From: Phycicoccus sp. M110.8
GTDB taxonomy: Bacteria; Actinomycetota; Actinomycetes; Actinomycetales; Dermatophilaceae
Length of the DNA: 64,000 nt
Direction of reading: 5' to 3'
Assembly (NCBI RefSeq): GCF_032464895.1
Contig: NZ_JAWDIC010000001.1
Span: 868,001 to 932,000, forward strand
In this document: positions 1-7,647 of the stretch, piece after piece
Layout of the letters: every line of letters starts with the position of its first letter
Numbering within the stretch: position 1 is the stretch's first letter
Notes under the pieces: generated by a model
What the model was told of the DNA's origin: nothing
Databases searched by the model: none
The model's input: only the letters and a program-made list of their open reading frames with translations
Made by a program: the position numbers and the translations under genes

Positions 1-1
1 G

Positions 2-124
2 CCGTATGCCGCGGGGCGGACCGTGCGGCAGTGCCTAGGCACCGTGCTCAACGAGGAGCGGGAGCACCACGGTTTCTGCGTCCGCGACCTCGACAAGCTG
101 TCACGGCCTACGCTGTCGCGGTGA
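2..124 (+). CDS. DinB-family protein, C-terminal end (gene starts before the window)
   Basis: The frame that opens at base 2 reads 40 residues and stops at TGA 122-124. It contains VRQCLGTVLNEEREHHGF followed by VRDLDKL, which resembles the last helix of actinobacterial DinB-like (DUF664/mycothiol-dependent-like) four-helix proteins, where the pattern VLNEEWEHHRYAVRDL is common. Only this tail is present, so neither enzyme activity nor metal ligands can be judged. Its stop overlaps the GTG start of the arr gene (GTGA), so the two are probably co-transcribed and translationally coupled. The family call rests on one short motif and is moderate. Confidence 0.55.
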   Translation, partial: PYAAGRTVRQCLGTVLNEEREHHGFCVRDLDKLSRPTLSR

Positions 125-531
125 CTGACGTGCTGGACGAGGGTCCGTTCTTCCACGGCACGAAGGCGGATCTGGCGGTGGGTGACCTCCTCACCGCAGG
201 CTTCCGGTCGAACTACCGACCCGAGGTCGTCATGAACCACATCTACTTCACCGCCCTGCGGGACGGGGCGGGACTGGCCGCGGAGCTGGCGGCCGGGGAC
301 GGTGCTCCGCGGGTGTACCTCGTGGAGCCGACGGGCGTCTTCGAGGACGACCCGAACGTGACGGACAAGAAGTTCCCCGGCAACCCCACCCGGTCCTACC
401 GCAGCAGCGAGCCGCTGAGGGTCGTCGGCGAGGTGGACGACTGGACGCGCCTGGCGCCGGAGGCGCTCCAGGCATGGCGCGAGCGCCTCGCCGCGATCCT
501 CGAGGACGAGCGCGGCGAGATCATCAACTGA
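121..531 (+). CDS. arr: NAD(+)--rifampin ADP-ribosyltransferase (Arr)
   Basis: Arr transfers ADP-ribose from NAD to the C23 hydroxyl of rifamycins in the cytoplasm and inactivates them. The 136-residue product matches the small Arr family in length (about 140). Family motifs seen are GPFFHGTKADL near the N terminus, GFRSNY, HIYFT, VYLVEPTG, FEDDPNVTDKKFPGNPT, and SYRSSEPL with a closing EVDDW. The H of FHGTK, the Y of IYFT and the D of EDDPN correspond to the NAD-site residues known for this family. I chose GTG 121 because it overlaps the upstream stop as GTGA and gives the usual family start; a longer in-frame start at 31 would add an atypical basic extension. Arr genes are common in chromosomes of soil actinobacteria. 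Confidence 0.9.
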   Translation: MTDVLDEGPFFHGTKADLAVGDLLTAGFRSNYRPEVVMNHIYFTALRDGAGLAAELAAGDGAPRVYLVEPTGVFEDDPNVTDKKFPGNPTRSYRSSEPLRVVGEVDDWTRLAPEALQAWRERLAAILEDERGEIIN

Positions 532-558
532 CCCCTGTTCACCGGCATACGGAGAAGA

Positions 559-574
559 CGCCCGGCGGCGGGCG
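559..574. terminator. Short GC hairpin between the convergent arr and DUF4231 genes
   Basis: CGCCCG at 559-564 pairs with CGGGCG at 569-574 around a four-base loop. It lies 28 bp after the arr stop and 25 bp before the opposing stop, where a bidirectional terminator would be expected. There is no T-run and the stem is only 6 bp, so this is weak. Confidence 0.3.
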
Positions 575-598
575 CTGACCGGACGCGCCGCGTTCTGT

Positions 599-1126
599 CT
601 ACGGAGGGTCGACGTCCGAGCCGGCCTCGGTGCGCATCGTGTCCGTCCACGTGGCGCTCTCCATGCTGGTGGCGTCCTGGAGGGACGCGGCCAGCCGTGC
701 CCTGCGGGTGGTGGGGTCATCGAAGGGGCTGACCTCGGCGACGTACCGGAAGGCCTGGTGCCGCAAGGTCTCGGCGGTCGCGCGGTAGGAGATCCAGTTG
801 GGGTGGAACTGGAACATCTGCTGGGCGCCCTCGAGCACCACGACGCCTCCGGCCAGTGACGCGGTGAGCGCTGCCGGTGCCCCGGTGGCAGCGAGGACGG
901 TCACGACGGCGCCGAGCGTGATCGCGGTGAGCTTGAGGCCCTGGTAGAGGAGTCGGCTGCGGGTGGCGGCCGAGTCGTACCAGCCGAACACCGCGACCAG
1001 CTCCTGCCAGAGGAGGTCGGCCCGTTCGTCCTCCGAGCGCGGGTCCGGGAGGCGTCCCTTCAACGACTGCCAGGCGACGGCGTCCGGGGCCCTGCCGACG
1101 GACGCCTGGTCGGCGCGGTTGCTCAT
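599..1126 (-). CDS. DUF4231 (SLATT-like) two-TM membrane protein
   Basis: This 175-residue protein has a soluble N-terminal part (about 1-65) and a hydrophobic hairpin at about 66-102 (LTAITLGAVVTVLAATGAPA, then SLAGGVVVLEG). The conserved DUF4231 stretch follows: FQFHPNWISYRATAE, then LRHQAFRYVAEVSPFDD. In the literature DUF4231 belongs to the SLATT superfamily, predicted pore-forming two-TM modules often paired with nucleotide-signalling sensors in conflict systems. No SLOG, SMODS or kinase partner is adjacent, so here it is an orphan. I chose ATG 1126 because it gives a normal family length. The function is unknown. Confidence 0.75.
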   Translation of the reverse strand: MSNRADQASVGRAPDAVAWQSLKGRLPDPRSEDERADLLWQELVAVFGWYDSAATRSRLLYQGLKLTAITLGAVVTVLAATGAPAALTASLAGGVVVLEGAQQMFQFHPNWISYRATAETLRHQAFRYVAEVSPFDDPTTRRARLAASLQDATSMESATWTDTMRTEAGSDVDPP

Positions 1127-1209
1127 GCCGTCGAGCGTGGCACGGCCGGCTCGGGCGGTGAAGAGGAGGAGAGCGCCAGCCGTGCGCCGACGGCTCTGCG
1201 CAGGTGGCG

Positions 1210-1659
1210 CTACTGCGAGTGCGGACGAGGGGTGACGGTCTGCCCGCCCCACTCCTCGGGCTCGACGTCCCGCAGCGTCTGGTTGAGGACCCACTGGTGC
1301 CCGAACGGATCCGTGATCGTTGCCTGGCGCTCGCCGTACGGCCAGTCCTGTGGCGGGTCGACGAGCTGGGCGCCCTGTCCGGCGGCTCGCTCGACCACCT
1401 CGGCCACGTCGGCGACCTTGAACATCACCTGGTGGGAGACCGCCGGCTCCGGCGTCCGACGCCCGGGCCGCACCTCGGCCACCACCAGCTCTGCCGCGGG
1501 GCCGTCCGGCATACCGAGCTGCGCACGATGACCCTCGCCGATCCGGACGTGCTCGACGAACCCGAAGACGTCCGAGTACCAGGCGACGGCGGCCCTGACG
1601 TCCGCCACGGTCAGCACAGGAGTGACGCGGGCATGCGGCGCCGACCGGTTCATGAGCAC
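1210..1659 (-). CDS. VOC superfamily (glyoxalase/PhnB-like) protein
   Basis: A 149-residue single-domain protein with two beta-alpha-beta-beta-beta half-modules. The first reads RVTPVLTVADVRAAVAWYSD then VFGF. The second begins SHQVMFKVADVAEVVERAA and ends ITDPFGHQWVLNQ. The DPFGHQW ending is typical of VOC proteins annotated as glyoxalase/bleomycin resistance or PhnB-like. The metal-binding residues of true glyoxalase I are not clearly present, so the substrate is unknown. GTG 1659 has AGGGTGG five bases upstream; an internal ATG at 1653 is the alternative. It is a monocistronic gene between two unrelated minus-strand genes. Confidence 0.8.
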   Translation of the reverse strand: MLMNRSAPHARVTPVLTVADVRAAVAWYSDVFGFVEHVRIGEGHRAQLGMPDGPAAELVVAEVRPGRRTPEPAVSHQVMFKVADVAEVVERAAGQGAQLVDPPQDWPYGERQATITDPFGHQWVLNQTLRDVEPEEWGGQTVTPRPHSQ

Positions 1660-1736
1660 GCAGCCACCCTAGGACGAGGACGCACCGGTTGGGTATGCCG
1701 CGAAGCCGGGTTCCCGGTCTCGCCGGCACGGCCTCG

Positions 1737-2354
1737 CTAGGGGCTCGGCGTGATGCGGAAGGGGACCGTCCGGGTCTCCCCTCCCTGGAACCGCAGGGTC
1801 AGGACCGCGTTCCGCGTGTCCGCGGGAACCACGAAGAGCACGTCGCCCCGCTGGGTGGCGTTCGCCGGCAGGAGCTCATCGAGTCCGCCCGAGGCAGGCA
1901 CGATGTCCTCGCCGACCGTCACGGCGAAGCTCGCATCCCAGAAGTTCGCGTCGTAGGCGCGGTAGCTGCGCCCTCGCACCGACATGACCAGCGCGAGCTT
2001 GCCGTCCGCGTCCGGCCTGGCGGTGGCTGCGAGGACCTCGTAGGAGATGTCCCCGACGCGGAACTCCCGCTTCAACGGGATGAAGACCTTGTACGCGGAG
2101 GTCGAGCCGGACCCGGATGAGCCCGAGGCCGGGAGGGACCCGGTCGCCGCGGCCACCGAGGGTGAGCCGGTCAGCCCGACGGGCGGCGGTGCCTTCGTGC
2201 TGGCCGCAGAGGTCGACGGAGTGGACGAGGCGTTGAGCCAGCCGACCTGGTTCAGCCCCAGCAACAGTCCTGTGGCGGCAGTGACCAGCGCCGCGACCGC
2301 CGTCAGGACGCCGGGCGCGCTGGACCACCAGCCTGCTCGCCCTCCCTCGGCCAT
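1737..2354 (-). CDS. Membrane-anchored protein with an extracytoplasmic beta domain (function unknown)
   Basis: The 205-residue protein begins with GWWSSAPGVLTAVAALVTAA and continues hydrophobic to about residue 38, forming a single N-terminal membrane anchor. A Ser/Thr/Pro/Gly-rich linker of about 45 residues follows, then a domain of about 110 residues (YKVFIPLKREFRVGDISYEV to the end). The domain alternates beta-strand-like segments and resembles DUF4352-type Ig-like domains, with a late FVVPADTRNAVLTLRFQGG. It is probably exposed outside the membrane. Its upstream region carries a 33-bp motif shared with the secreted aminopeptidase at 3481-5154, suggesting common regulation. No enzymatic motif is visible. 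Confidence 0.7.
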   Translation of the reverse strand: MAEGGRAGWWSSAPGVLTAVAALVTAATGLLLGLNQVGWLNASSTPSTSAASTKAPPPVGLTGSPSVAAATGSLPASGSSGSGSTSAYKVFIPLKREFRVGDISYEVLAATARPDADGKLALVMSVRGRSYRAYDANFWDASFAVTVGEDIVPASGGLDELLPANATQRGDVLFVVPADTRNAVLTLRFQGGETRTVPFRITPSP

Positions 2355-2504
2355 GAGCGGCGCTCCTCTGCCTCCGGCTGGCCGTCGTCCTGCTCCAGCG
2401 GCCGCAGCGGACCTCCAGCGCCCCGTGCGGCTCCCTGCGTCCGGTCACGTCGGGCGTTGCTCTCCCAGTCCATGGTTCGAGGCCGGTGAGCCCGAGTCAC
2501 CATG

Positions 2505-2537
2505 CAATCGTCGTAGTTTGCCCCCGGCTCGTTCCGG
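2505..2537 (-). promoter_or_regulatory. Shared upstream motif, copy 1
   Basis: On the plus strand this reads CAATC, two variable bases, CGTAGTTTGC, three variable bases, then CGGCTCGTTCCGG. About 28 of 33 positions are identical to copy 2 at 5246-5278. Both copies lie upstream of minus-strand genes for anchored or secreted proteins, here about 150 bp from the start at 2354. Read toward the gene it contains GGAAC, like an ECF-sigma -35 box, but no convincing -10 at the usual spacing. It could be a promoter or an operator. Confidence 0.5.
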
Positions 2538-2638
2538 TTGCCCCTGCGCACGCAGGTGTGTGGACCTGGCTCCGGTTCGGCGATACTCGCCTGCATGGTC
2601 GAAAGGGAGGAGCCGCGAAAGTTCCTGGCAGGGCCCTC

Positions 2639-3385
2639 GTGACCCCGGCGGCCCTTGGGCTGACGGACGTCCGCGTGGGGCTGTGTGGTTGGACCGTCTC
2701 GCAGGCTTCGTACGCGCGTCGCTTTTCTGTCGTGGAGGTGCAGCACACGTTCTACGAGCCGCCATCGGATGCCGTCCTGGCGCGCTGGCGGGCCGAGGTG
2801 CCAGACAGCTTCGAGTTCACCATCAAGGCGTGGCAGGTCGTCACCCACGAGTCCAGCAGCCCGACCTACCGCCGCATGAAGCGCCCTCTGCCGGACAGCG
2901 CTCGTGGTCGGGTCGGCGGGTTCCGGACGACCCCTGAGGTCCTCGGGGGTTGGCAGCGGACTCTTGACTGCGCTCGGATCCTGCGGGCCACAGCCGTGCT
3001 GCTCCAGTGTCCGCAGAGCTTCCGACCCACGGACGAGAACGTCGCACGGCTGCGTCACTTCATGTCGCAGGCGGAACGGCCCGCCGGACGCGTGCTGTGG
3101 GAACCCCGGGGTGCGTGGCCCACACAGCTGCTGACGGAGCTGTGTGCCGAGCTGGACCTGGTCCACGTCGTCGACCCGATGCAGAGCGAGACGGTGACGC
3201 CGGAGCAGACCTACTACCGGCTGCACGGCACGACGGGTTGGCGGCACGTCCACACCGATGACGAGCTGCGCCGGCTCCGGGACCAGGTCCAGGGCCGGCA
3301 GTCGCCGTACGTCATGTTCAACAACATTCCCCGAGCGGGAGATGCCGAGCGCTTCCTCGCCCTGCTCTCGGACCGAGGTGCGTGA
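2639..3385 (+). CDS. DUF72 (YecE-like) family protein
   Basis: The core starts with VRVGLCGWT, close to the IRIGTSGW start of the DUF72 TIM-barrel family. It continues with FSVVEVQHTFYEPP (family F..VE.N.TFY), FEFTIKAWQVVTH (family F.F..K....TH), LLQCPQSF (family LLQLPPSF), LWEPRG (family .E.RH.SW), TYYRLHGTTGW (family .Y.R.HG) and a final YVMFNNIPRAGDA (family Y.FFNN...G.A). The 248-residue length is normal. The family is uncharacterised biochemically. I took GTG 2639; the start is uncertain because no strong ribosome site precedes it. An AAGGGAGGAG lies about 27 bases upstream without a usable in-frame start beside it. Confidence 0.85.
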   Translation: MTPAALGLTDVRVGLCGWTVSQASYARRFSVVEVQHTFYEPPSDAVLARWRAEVPDSFEFTIKAWQVVTHESSSPTYRRMKRPLPDSARGRVGGFRTTPEVLGGWQRTLDCARILRATAVLLQCPQSFRPTDENVARLRHFMSQAERPAGRVLWEPRGAWPTQLLTELCAELDLVHVVDPMQSETVTPEQTYYRLHGTTGWRHVHTDDELRRLRDQVQGRQSPYVMFNNIPRAGDAERFLALLSDRGA

Positions 3386-3480
3386 ACGTCGACGGTGGTC
3401 CCGCCGTCGCGGCCGACGGAGGTGGAGGGAGTCGGCCGCGACGGCATACCGAGGGACAGCTGGGGTGACGCGACGGGTCG

Positions 3481-5154
3481 TCAGCTGGCGACGGCGCCCT
3501 TCAAGGTCCCCACCCGAGTGGGATGCGACAGCTTCTTCGCGTGCCCACCGTTGGCAGGCGAGGACGTGAACGCCTGACGGTCGTACGCCATGTGGCCGAC
3601 CATGTACGCGAAGGTCTTCGACATCCAGGTCAGCACCTCGGGGTCGTTGTTCGACAGGTTGTCGCACCAGCGGAACGGGTTGTCGACGCAACCGCCGTCG
3701 TCCCCGGGAACCGTGCCCTCGAAGTTGCCGGTGTAGCCGCCGAACAGCGCGACGTCGGACGCGAGCTTGCAGCAGTCCTGGCCGGTGAGGACGCCGCTGG
3801 CCGGGATACCTGCCAGCTGGAACATGAACGCGTCCGTGCCGTCGGCCGAGAAGAGGATGTGGTTCTTCCCGATCGAGTTCAGGTAGTCGATCCCGTAGTC
3901 GCGCGCGATCGCCGACGGAGCCCAGATGCTCGGGGGCATCGGTGTCCCGGGGTTCCGCGAGAACAGGTCCACGCCGTCCTTCGGGTCGAGCACGCCCGCC
4001 ACGTAGTTGGGCGTGGCGAGCACGTCCGCGTCGAGGTCGTACTTGATCTTCGCGAGCTCGTCCGCCGACAGCGTGTTGACGTAGTAGTCGGACCCGAGCA
4101 GCCCGAGCTCCTCGCCGCCGAACCAGATGAAGCGCAGCTTGTTCCGGGTGTTGGTGTTCTTCAGCTGCTGCGCGATGTCGAGGATCGCGGCCGAGCCCGA
4201 GGCGTTGTCGAGCATCCCCGCGCCGTAGATCGCGTCGAGGTGTGCGTCGACGACCAGGATGTTGTTCGGGTCGCCGCCCCTGGAGTCGGCGATGACGTTC
4301 CAGTCGGACCTGTTCGGGTCGTCGATGGCCTTGACGTCGATGGTCAGGATCGGGCCGGTGCCCCCGGTCGTCTGGCTCAGGAGCTGGCTGCCCACGGCAT
4401 ACGAGGTGAAGATGACCGGGATCCGCTCCCCACCAGACAGGGAACCGGCGAAGACGCCCGTACGACCGGGGTTGCCCTCGTTGAAGATCACGGCAGCAGT
4501 GGCCCCGGCCGCCTGCGCGTTCGCGACCTTCTGCGAGAAGGTGCAGGTACCACGCTGGATCAGCGCGATGTTGCCGGGCACGAAGCCGGCGAAGTCACTT
4601 GCCTGGCACCCGCTCGCGGAGCTGGGCGTCGGCGTCGCCGGCACGACGATCCCGCCCGCAGGCTGCAGCCTCGCGGTGGCCGTCCCGGCGACCGGTCCGG
4701 GGTTGAAGTCCGTGCCGAGCACGAACGACTTCGGGATCGGGGAGACCTCGTTCATCACCGGGGTGCCGACGAAGCTGAAGTAGTGGAACTTGTACTCCTG
4801 CAACGTCACGTCGTACCCGGCAGCCCTCATCACATCGGCCACGTAGTCGGCCGACGCCTTGTAGCCGGGCTCACCGGAGTTGCGGGAGGGGTGGCCGTCC
4901 GCGCCGGGGTTGGCGTCCGCGATCTGCTGGAACCTGACCATGTGCGCCCAGAGGTCTGCCCTGGTGACGCAGTCGACGAGCTTCTGCGGGGTGTCGTTGA
5001 CCCGCTGGGCGCAGGCCGTCGGGTTGGCGTCGGACGCCGTGCCGGCGTCGGCGCTCGAGGCGAGCATGGGCAGGAATCCGGTCGCCGTCGCCACCGCTGC
5101 TGCGATGGCGAGTGCCAGCCGGCGCCCTCGTAGGCGTCCGTGTCGTGGGCTCAT
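3481..5154 (-). CDS. Secreted M28-family zinc aminopeptidase with PA domain
   Basis: The 557-residue preprotein has a basic start, a hydrophobic core and an ASSADAG cleavage region (about 1-38), so it is secreted. A PA (protease-associated) insert spans roughly residues 150-270, including GNIALIQRGTCTFSQKV. The M28 catalytic core follows with VVDAHLD (zinc His and Asp), GAGMLDNASGSAAIL (bridging Asp), FIWFGGEELGLLGS (catalytic and zinc Glu) and the later YDLDADVLATPNYV. It should remove N-terminal amino acids from peptides outside the cell. ATG 5154 follows AGGGAGCACACC, a good ribosome site, and gives a clean signal peptide; a start at 5241 would bury it. A conserved motif lies at 5246-5278. 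Confidence 0.88.
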   Translation of the reverse strand: MSPRHGRLRGRRLALAIAAAVATATGFLPMLASSADAGTASDANPTACAQRVNDTPQKLVDCVTRADLWAHMVRFQQIADANPGADGHPSRNSGEPGYKASADYVADVMRAAGYDVTLQEYKFHYFSFVGTPVMNEVSPIPKSFVLGTDFNPGPVAGTATARLQPAGGIVVPATPTPSSASGCQASDFAGFVPGNIALIQRGTCTFSQKVANAQAAGATAAVIFNEGNPGRTGVFAGSLSGGERIPVIFTSYAVGSQLLSQTTGGTGPILTIDVKAIDDPNRSDWNVIADSRGGDPNNILVVDAHLDAIYGAGMLDNASGSAAILDIAQQLKNTNTRNKLRFIWFGGEELGLLGSDYYVNTLSADELAKIKYDLDADVLATPNYVAGVLDPKDGVDLFSRNPGTPMPPSIWAPSAIARDYGIDYLNSIGKNHILFSADGTDAFMFQLAGIPASGVLTGQDCCKLASDVALFGGYTGNFEGTVPGDDGGCVDNPFRWCDNLSNNDPEVLTWMSKTFAYMVGHMAYDRQAFTSSPANGGHAKKLSHPTRVGTLKGAVAS

Positions 5155-5245
5155 GGTGTGCTCCCTTGCTGACAGTGCTCCGGCTCGGGCGGAAATGTCA
5201 CGAACCGCCACCATGTTTCGCCCCCGCCGCAGCGCCCACACCCCC

Positions 5246-5278
5246 CAATCTGCGTAGTTTGCGTGCGGCTCGTTCCGG
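5246..5278 (-). promoter_or_regulatory. Shared upstream motif, copy 2
   Basis: This is the second copy of the motif at 2505-2537, with identical CAATC, CGTAGTTTGC and CGGCTCGTTCCGG blocks at identical spacing. It ends about 92 bp upstream of the aminopeptidase start at 5154 on the minus strand, in a non-coding gap. Identity falls away outside the 33-bp block, which argues for a protein-binding site and against a duplicated gene fragment. Confidence 0.5.
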
Positions 5279-5304
5279 ACGACCCCGTATGCCGCGGGTG
5301 CGCG

Positions 5305-6228
5305 TCAGCGACGGATGACCACCGCCTCGTAGCTCGGGGCGGTCGGCGGCAGGCCGGTGTCGAACTTGGCGTTCGCCACGACGAGCCGGTCGCCGACCCT
5401 GGCCACCGTGGTGGGCACCTCGAACAGCGGACTGGTCAGCACCGCCGTCTGGGTGCCGCCCGAGAGGTCCCCGGCCAGCTGGTACTGCACGACCTCGTTG
5501 TCGAAGTTCCGCACCGCCCACAGGGTCCGTCCGGACAGCAGGATGCCGTCGACGTTGGGCACCGACACCCCCGGCAGCGCGCGGCTCGCGCCCGTCGACG
5601 GGTCGACGATGTTCACCGCCCCTTGGGCGGTGTGCGCGACGAGGAGCCATCGGCCGTCCGCCGTCGCCTGGATGCCGTTGTTGTTGAACGCGCCGCTGGT
5701 GTCGGCCGCAGGCCCGCTCAGCGCGAGCGTCGACATCGCGCCGGGAACCGCGTCGACCACCGGGACGAAGTAGAGCGAGGACCGGGACGAGTCGGTGAAC
5801 CACGCGCCGCCCGGCACCAGGGCGACGTCGTTGACGAACGTCGGAGCCGAGGCGAAGTGGTAGGCGGCGACGGGCGCCCCGGAGCGCGTGTCGTACACGT
5901 ACCCGTCACCCGTGGGCCCACCCGCGACGAAGAGCAGATGGTCGGCGAGGTCGGCCTTCATCCCCACCGCCCACCTCCCGGCAGGGGCGTGCACGACCTT
6001 GGCCGCCGTCCCGGTGCGCAGGTCGCCGAGGTAGACGTCCCCCGTGAGCAGGTCGCCTGCGTAGAACCGCGTGCCCCCTGCCGCAGCGACTCCCTCGGTG
6101 CCGGTTGCGCCTGGCAGCGGGATCACACCGGTCCCCACGCTGGCCCCCGCGGGACCTCCGATCAGTGCCACGCTCCCCACCACGGCCGTCGTCACGGCCA
6201 GCACCGACCTCAGCAGCTTCGACGCCAT
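5305..6228 (-). CDS. Secreted SMP-30/NHL-like beta-propeller protein
   Basis: A 307-residue preprotein. Residues 1-29 (KLLRSVLAVTTAVVGSVALI, then GGPAGA) form a signal peptide. The rest is built of repeated blades of about 45 residues, such as TRFYAGDLLTGDVYLGDLRT, VYDTRSGAPVAAYHF, NNNGIQATADGRWLLVAHTA, NVDGILLSGRTLWAVRNFDN and TVARVGDRLVVANAKFD. This is the pattern of SMP-30/gluconolactonase-like or superoxide-dismutase-like plant-type propellers found as secreted proteins in actinobacteria. Metal-binding residues of true SMP-30 lactonases cannot be assigned confidently, so no activity is claimed. ATG 6228 has AGGACC six bases upstream. It is divergent from the CoA-transferase gene. Confidence 0.72.
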   Translation of the reverse strand: MASKLLRSVLAVTTAVVGSVALIGGPAGASVGTGVIPLPGATGTEGVAAAGGTRFYAGDLLTGDVYLGDLRTGTAAKVVHAPAGRWAVGMKADLADHLLFVAGGPTGDGYVYDTRSGAPVAAYHFASAPTFVNDVALVPGGAWFTDSSRSSLYFVPVVDAVPGAMSTLALSGPAADTSGAFNNNGIQATADGRWLLVAHTAQGAVNIVDPSTGASRALPGVSVPNVDGILLSGRTLWAVRNFDNEVVQYQLAGDLSGGTQTAVLTSPLFEVPTTVARVGDRLVVANAKFDTGLPPTAPSYEAVVIRR

Positions 6229-6375
6229 CGACCTGGTCCTCTCGTACGCCCGGCGCAGGGTGCGCCGGTGGGCCCCAGCCGACCTCCCTGCACGGGCGGC
6301 ACCCTCCAGCGCACGCCGTGGCGGGGCCGCCCACCACCACCAAAAGGCGTACCGCCTGCCAGCGCGCCCCTGCCA

Positions 6376-6420
6376 CCTGCGCCCCGCCGACCTGCGCCCC
6401 GCCGACCTGCGCCCCGCCGA
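6376..6420. repeat. Three tandem copies of a 15-bp unit
   Basis: Unit CCTGCGCCCCGCCGA is repeated exactly at 6376-6390, 6391-6405 and 6406-6420, and decays in the next 18 bases. It lies in the 232-bp gap between the divergent genes at 6228 and 6461, about 40 bp before the CoA-transferase start. It is either a slippage microsatellite or a multi-site binding region for control of the right-hand gene. Confidence 0.8.
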
Positions 6421-6460
6421 CCTCTCCCCGTCCGCCGACACCCGCTGACAGGATGAGCCC

Positions 6461-7630
6461 GTGACAGCACCGCTGGAGGACATCACCGTCGTCGACCTCT
6501 CCCGGGCCCTCGCGGGGCCGCACGCCGCGATGATGCTGGGAGACATGGGAGCCCGCGTCATCAAGGTCGAGACGCCCGGCACCGGCGACGACACCCGCGG
6601 CTGGGGTCCGCCCTTCGTCGGCCCCGAGGACGACCCGGTGTCGACCTACTACCTCAGCGCGAACCGCAACAAGGAGTCGATCACCCTCGACCTCAAGTCC
6701 GACGACGGCCGCGACGTCCTCACCCGCCTCGTCCGCGCGGCCGACGTCCTCGTCGAGAACTTCCGCCCCGGCGTCCTGGACCGCCTCGGCTTCCCCGTCG
6801 AGCGGCTGCACGAGCTGAACCCGCGAATGGTGATCCTGTCCATCAGCGGCTTCGGCCACGACGGCCCGCAGGGCGGTCGCCCCGGCTACGACCAGATCGC
6901 CCAGGGCGAGGCCGGCCTCATGTCCGTCACCGGTCCCGACGCGGACACCCCCCAGCGGGTCGGCGTGCCCATCGGCGACCTGCTCGCCGGCATGTACGGC
7001 GCCTACGGCGTCGTGGCCGCCCTGCACGAGCGGTTCCGCACCGGCCGCGGCCGCGTCGTCCGGACCAGCCTGCTCGCGGCCATCGTCGGCGCGCACGCGT
7101 TCCAGGGCACGGCCTACACGGTCGCCGGCCACGTCGGCCACGCCCAGGGCAACCATCACCCGAGCCTGTCCCCCTACGGCCTGTTCCACTGCAAGGACGG
7201 CGACATCCAGGTCGCCTGCGGCAGCGAGTCGCTGTGGGTCAAGCTGGCCACCGCGTTCGGCATCGACCCCGCCGCCCCCGGCATGGCCACCAACCGCGAG
7301 CGCACCGTCAACCGCGACCGAGTCACGGCCACCCTCAACGCCGCGTTCGCCGACCACCCGCTCGCCGAGCTGCTTCCCCGGCTCGCCGCACTCGGCATAC
7401 CCGCCGGGGAGGTGCGCACCATCGACCGCGTCTACGACTGGGACCAGACCCGCTCGCAGGGCCTCGTCATCGAGGTCGACCACCCGACGCTGGGGACCAT
7501 CGAGCTCCCCGGGCCGCCGATCCGCTTCGACGACAACGGGTATGCCGGTGGGCGGGCCGAGCACCTCGCGCCGCCGACGCTGGGCCAGCACGACAAGTCC
7601 GTCCGGACGTGGCTCGACGGGCTGGACTGA
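6461..7630 (+). CDS. CaiB/BaiF family (class III) CoA-transferase
   Basis: Class III CoA-transferases move CoA between carboxylic acids in the cytoplasm. The 389-residue protein matches the family's usual 390-410. Seen in order: LEDITVVDLSRALAGPHAAM, GDMGARVIKVETPGTGDDTR (the acidic GD..R motif), SANRNKESITLDLK, VLVENFRPGVLDRLGF (the NFRPG motif), ISGFGHDGP and YDQIAQGEAGLMSVTG. The catalytic Asp of the family follows in VGVPIGDLLAGMYGAYGVVAAL. The late part has GIPAGEVRTIDRVYDW. GTG 6461 follows AGGATGAG. Substrate pair is unknown; with no catabolic neighbours it could act on an acyl-CoA or a dicarboxylate. The GIP codons at 7397 contain the rare ATA within a GGCATAC motif. Confidence 0.9.
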   Translation: MTAPLEDITVVDLSRALAGPHAAMMLGDMGARVIKVETPGTGDDTRGWGPPFVGPEDDPVSTYYLSANRNKESITLDLKSDDGRDVLTRLVRAADVLVENFRPGVLDRLGFPVERLHELNPRMVILSISGFGHDGPQGGRPGYDQIAQGEAGLMSVTGPDADTPQRVGVPIGDLLAGMYGAYGVVAALHERFRTGRGRVVRTSLLAAIVGAHAFQGTAYTVAGHVGHAQGNHHPSLSPYGLFHCKDGDIQVACGSESLWVKLATAFGIDPAAPGMATNRERTVNRDRVTATLNAAFADHPLAELLPRLAALGIPAGEVRTIDRVYDWDQTRSQGLVIEVDHPTLGTIELPGPPIRFDDNGYAGGRAEHLAPPTLGQHDKSVRTWLDGLD

Positions 7631-7647
7631 CGCGGCATACTCCGCCC

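Noticed and set aside
2486-2638. N-terminal extension of the DUF72 protein from ATG 2486
   Set aside because: It would cover the shared 33-bp motif and add 51 residues absent from the family core, which begins at VRVGLCGW.
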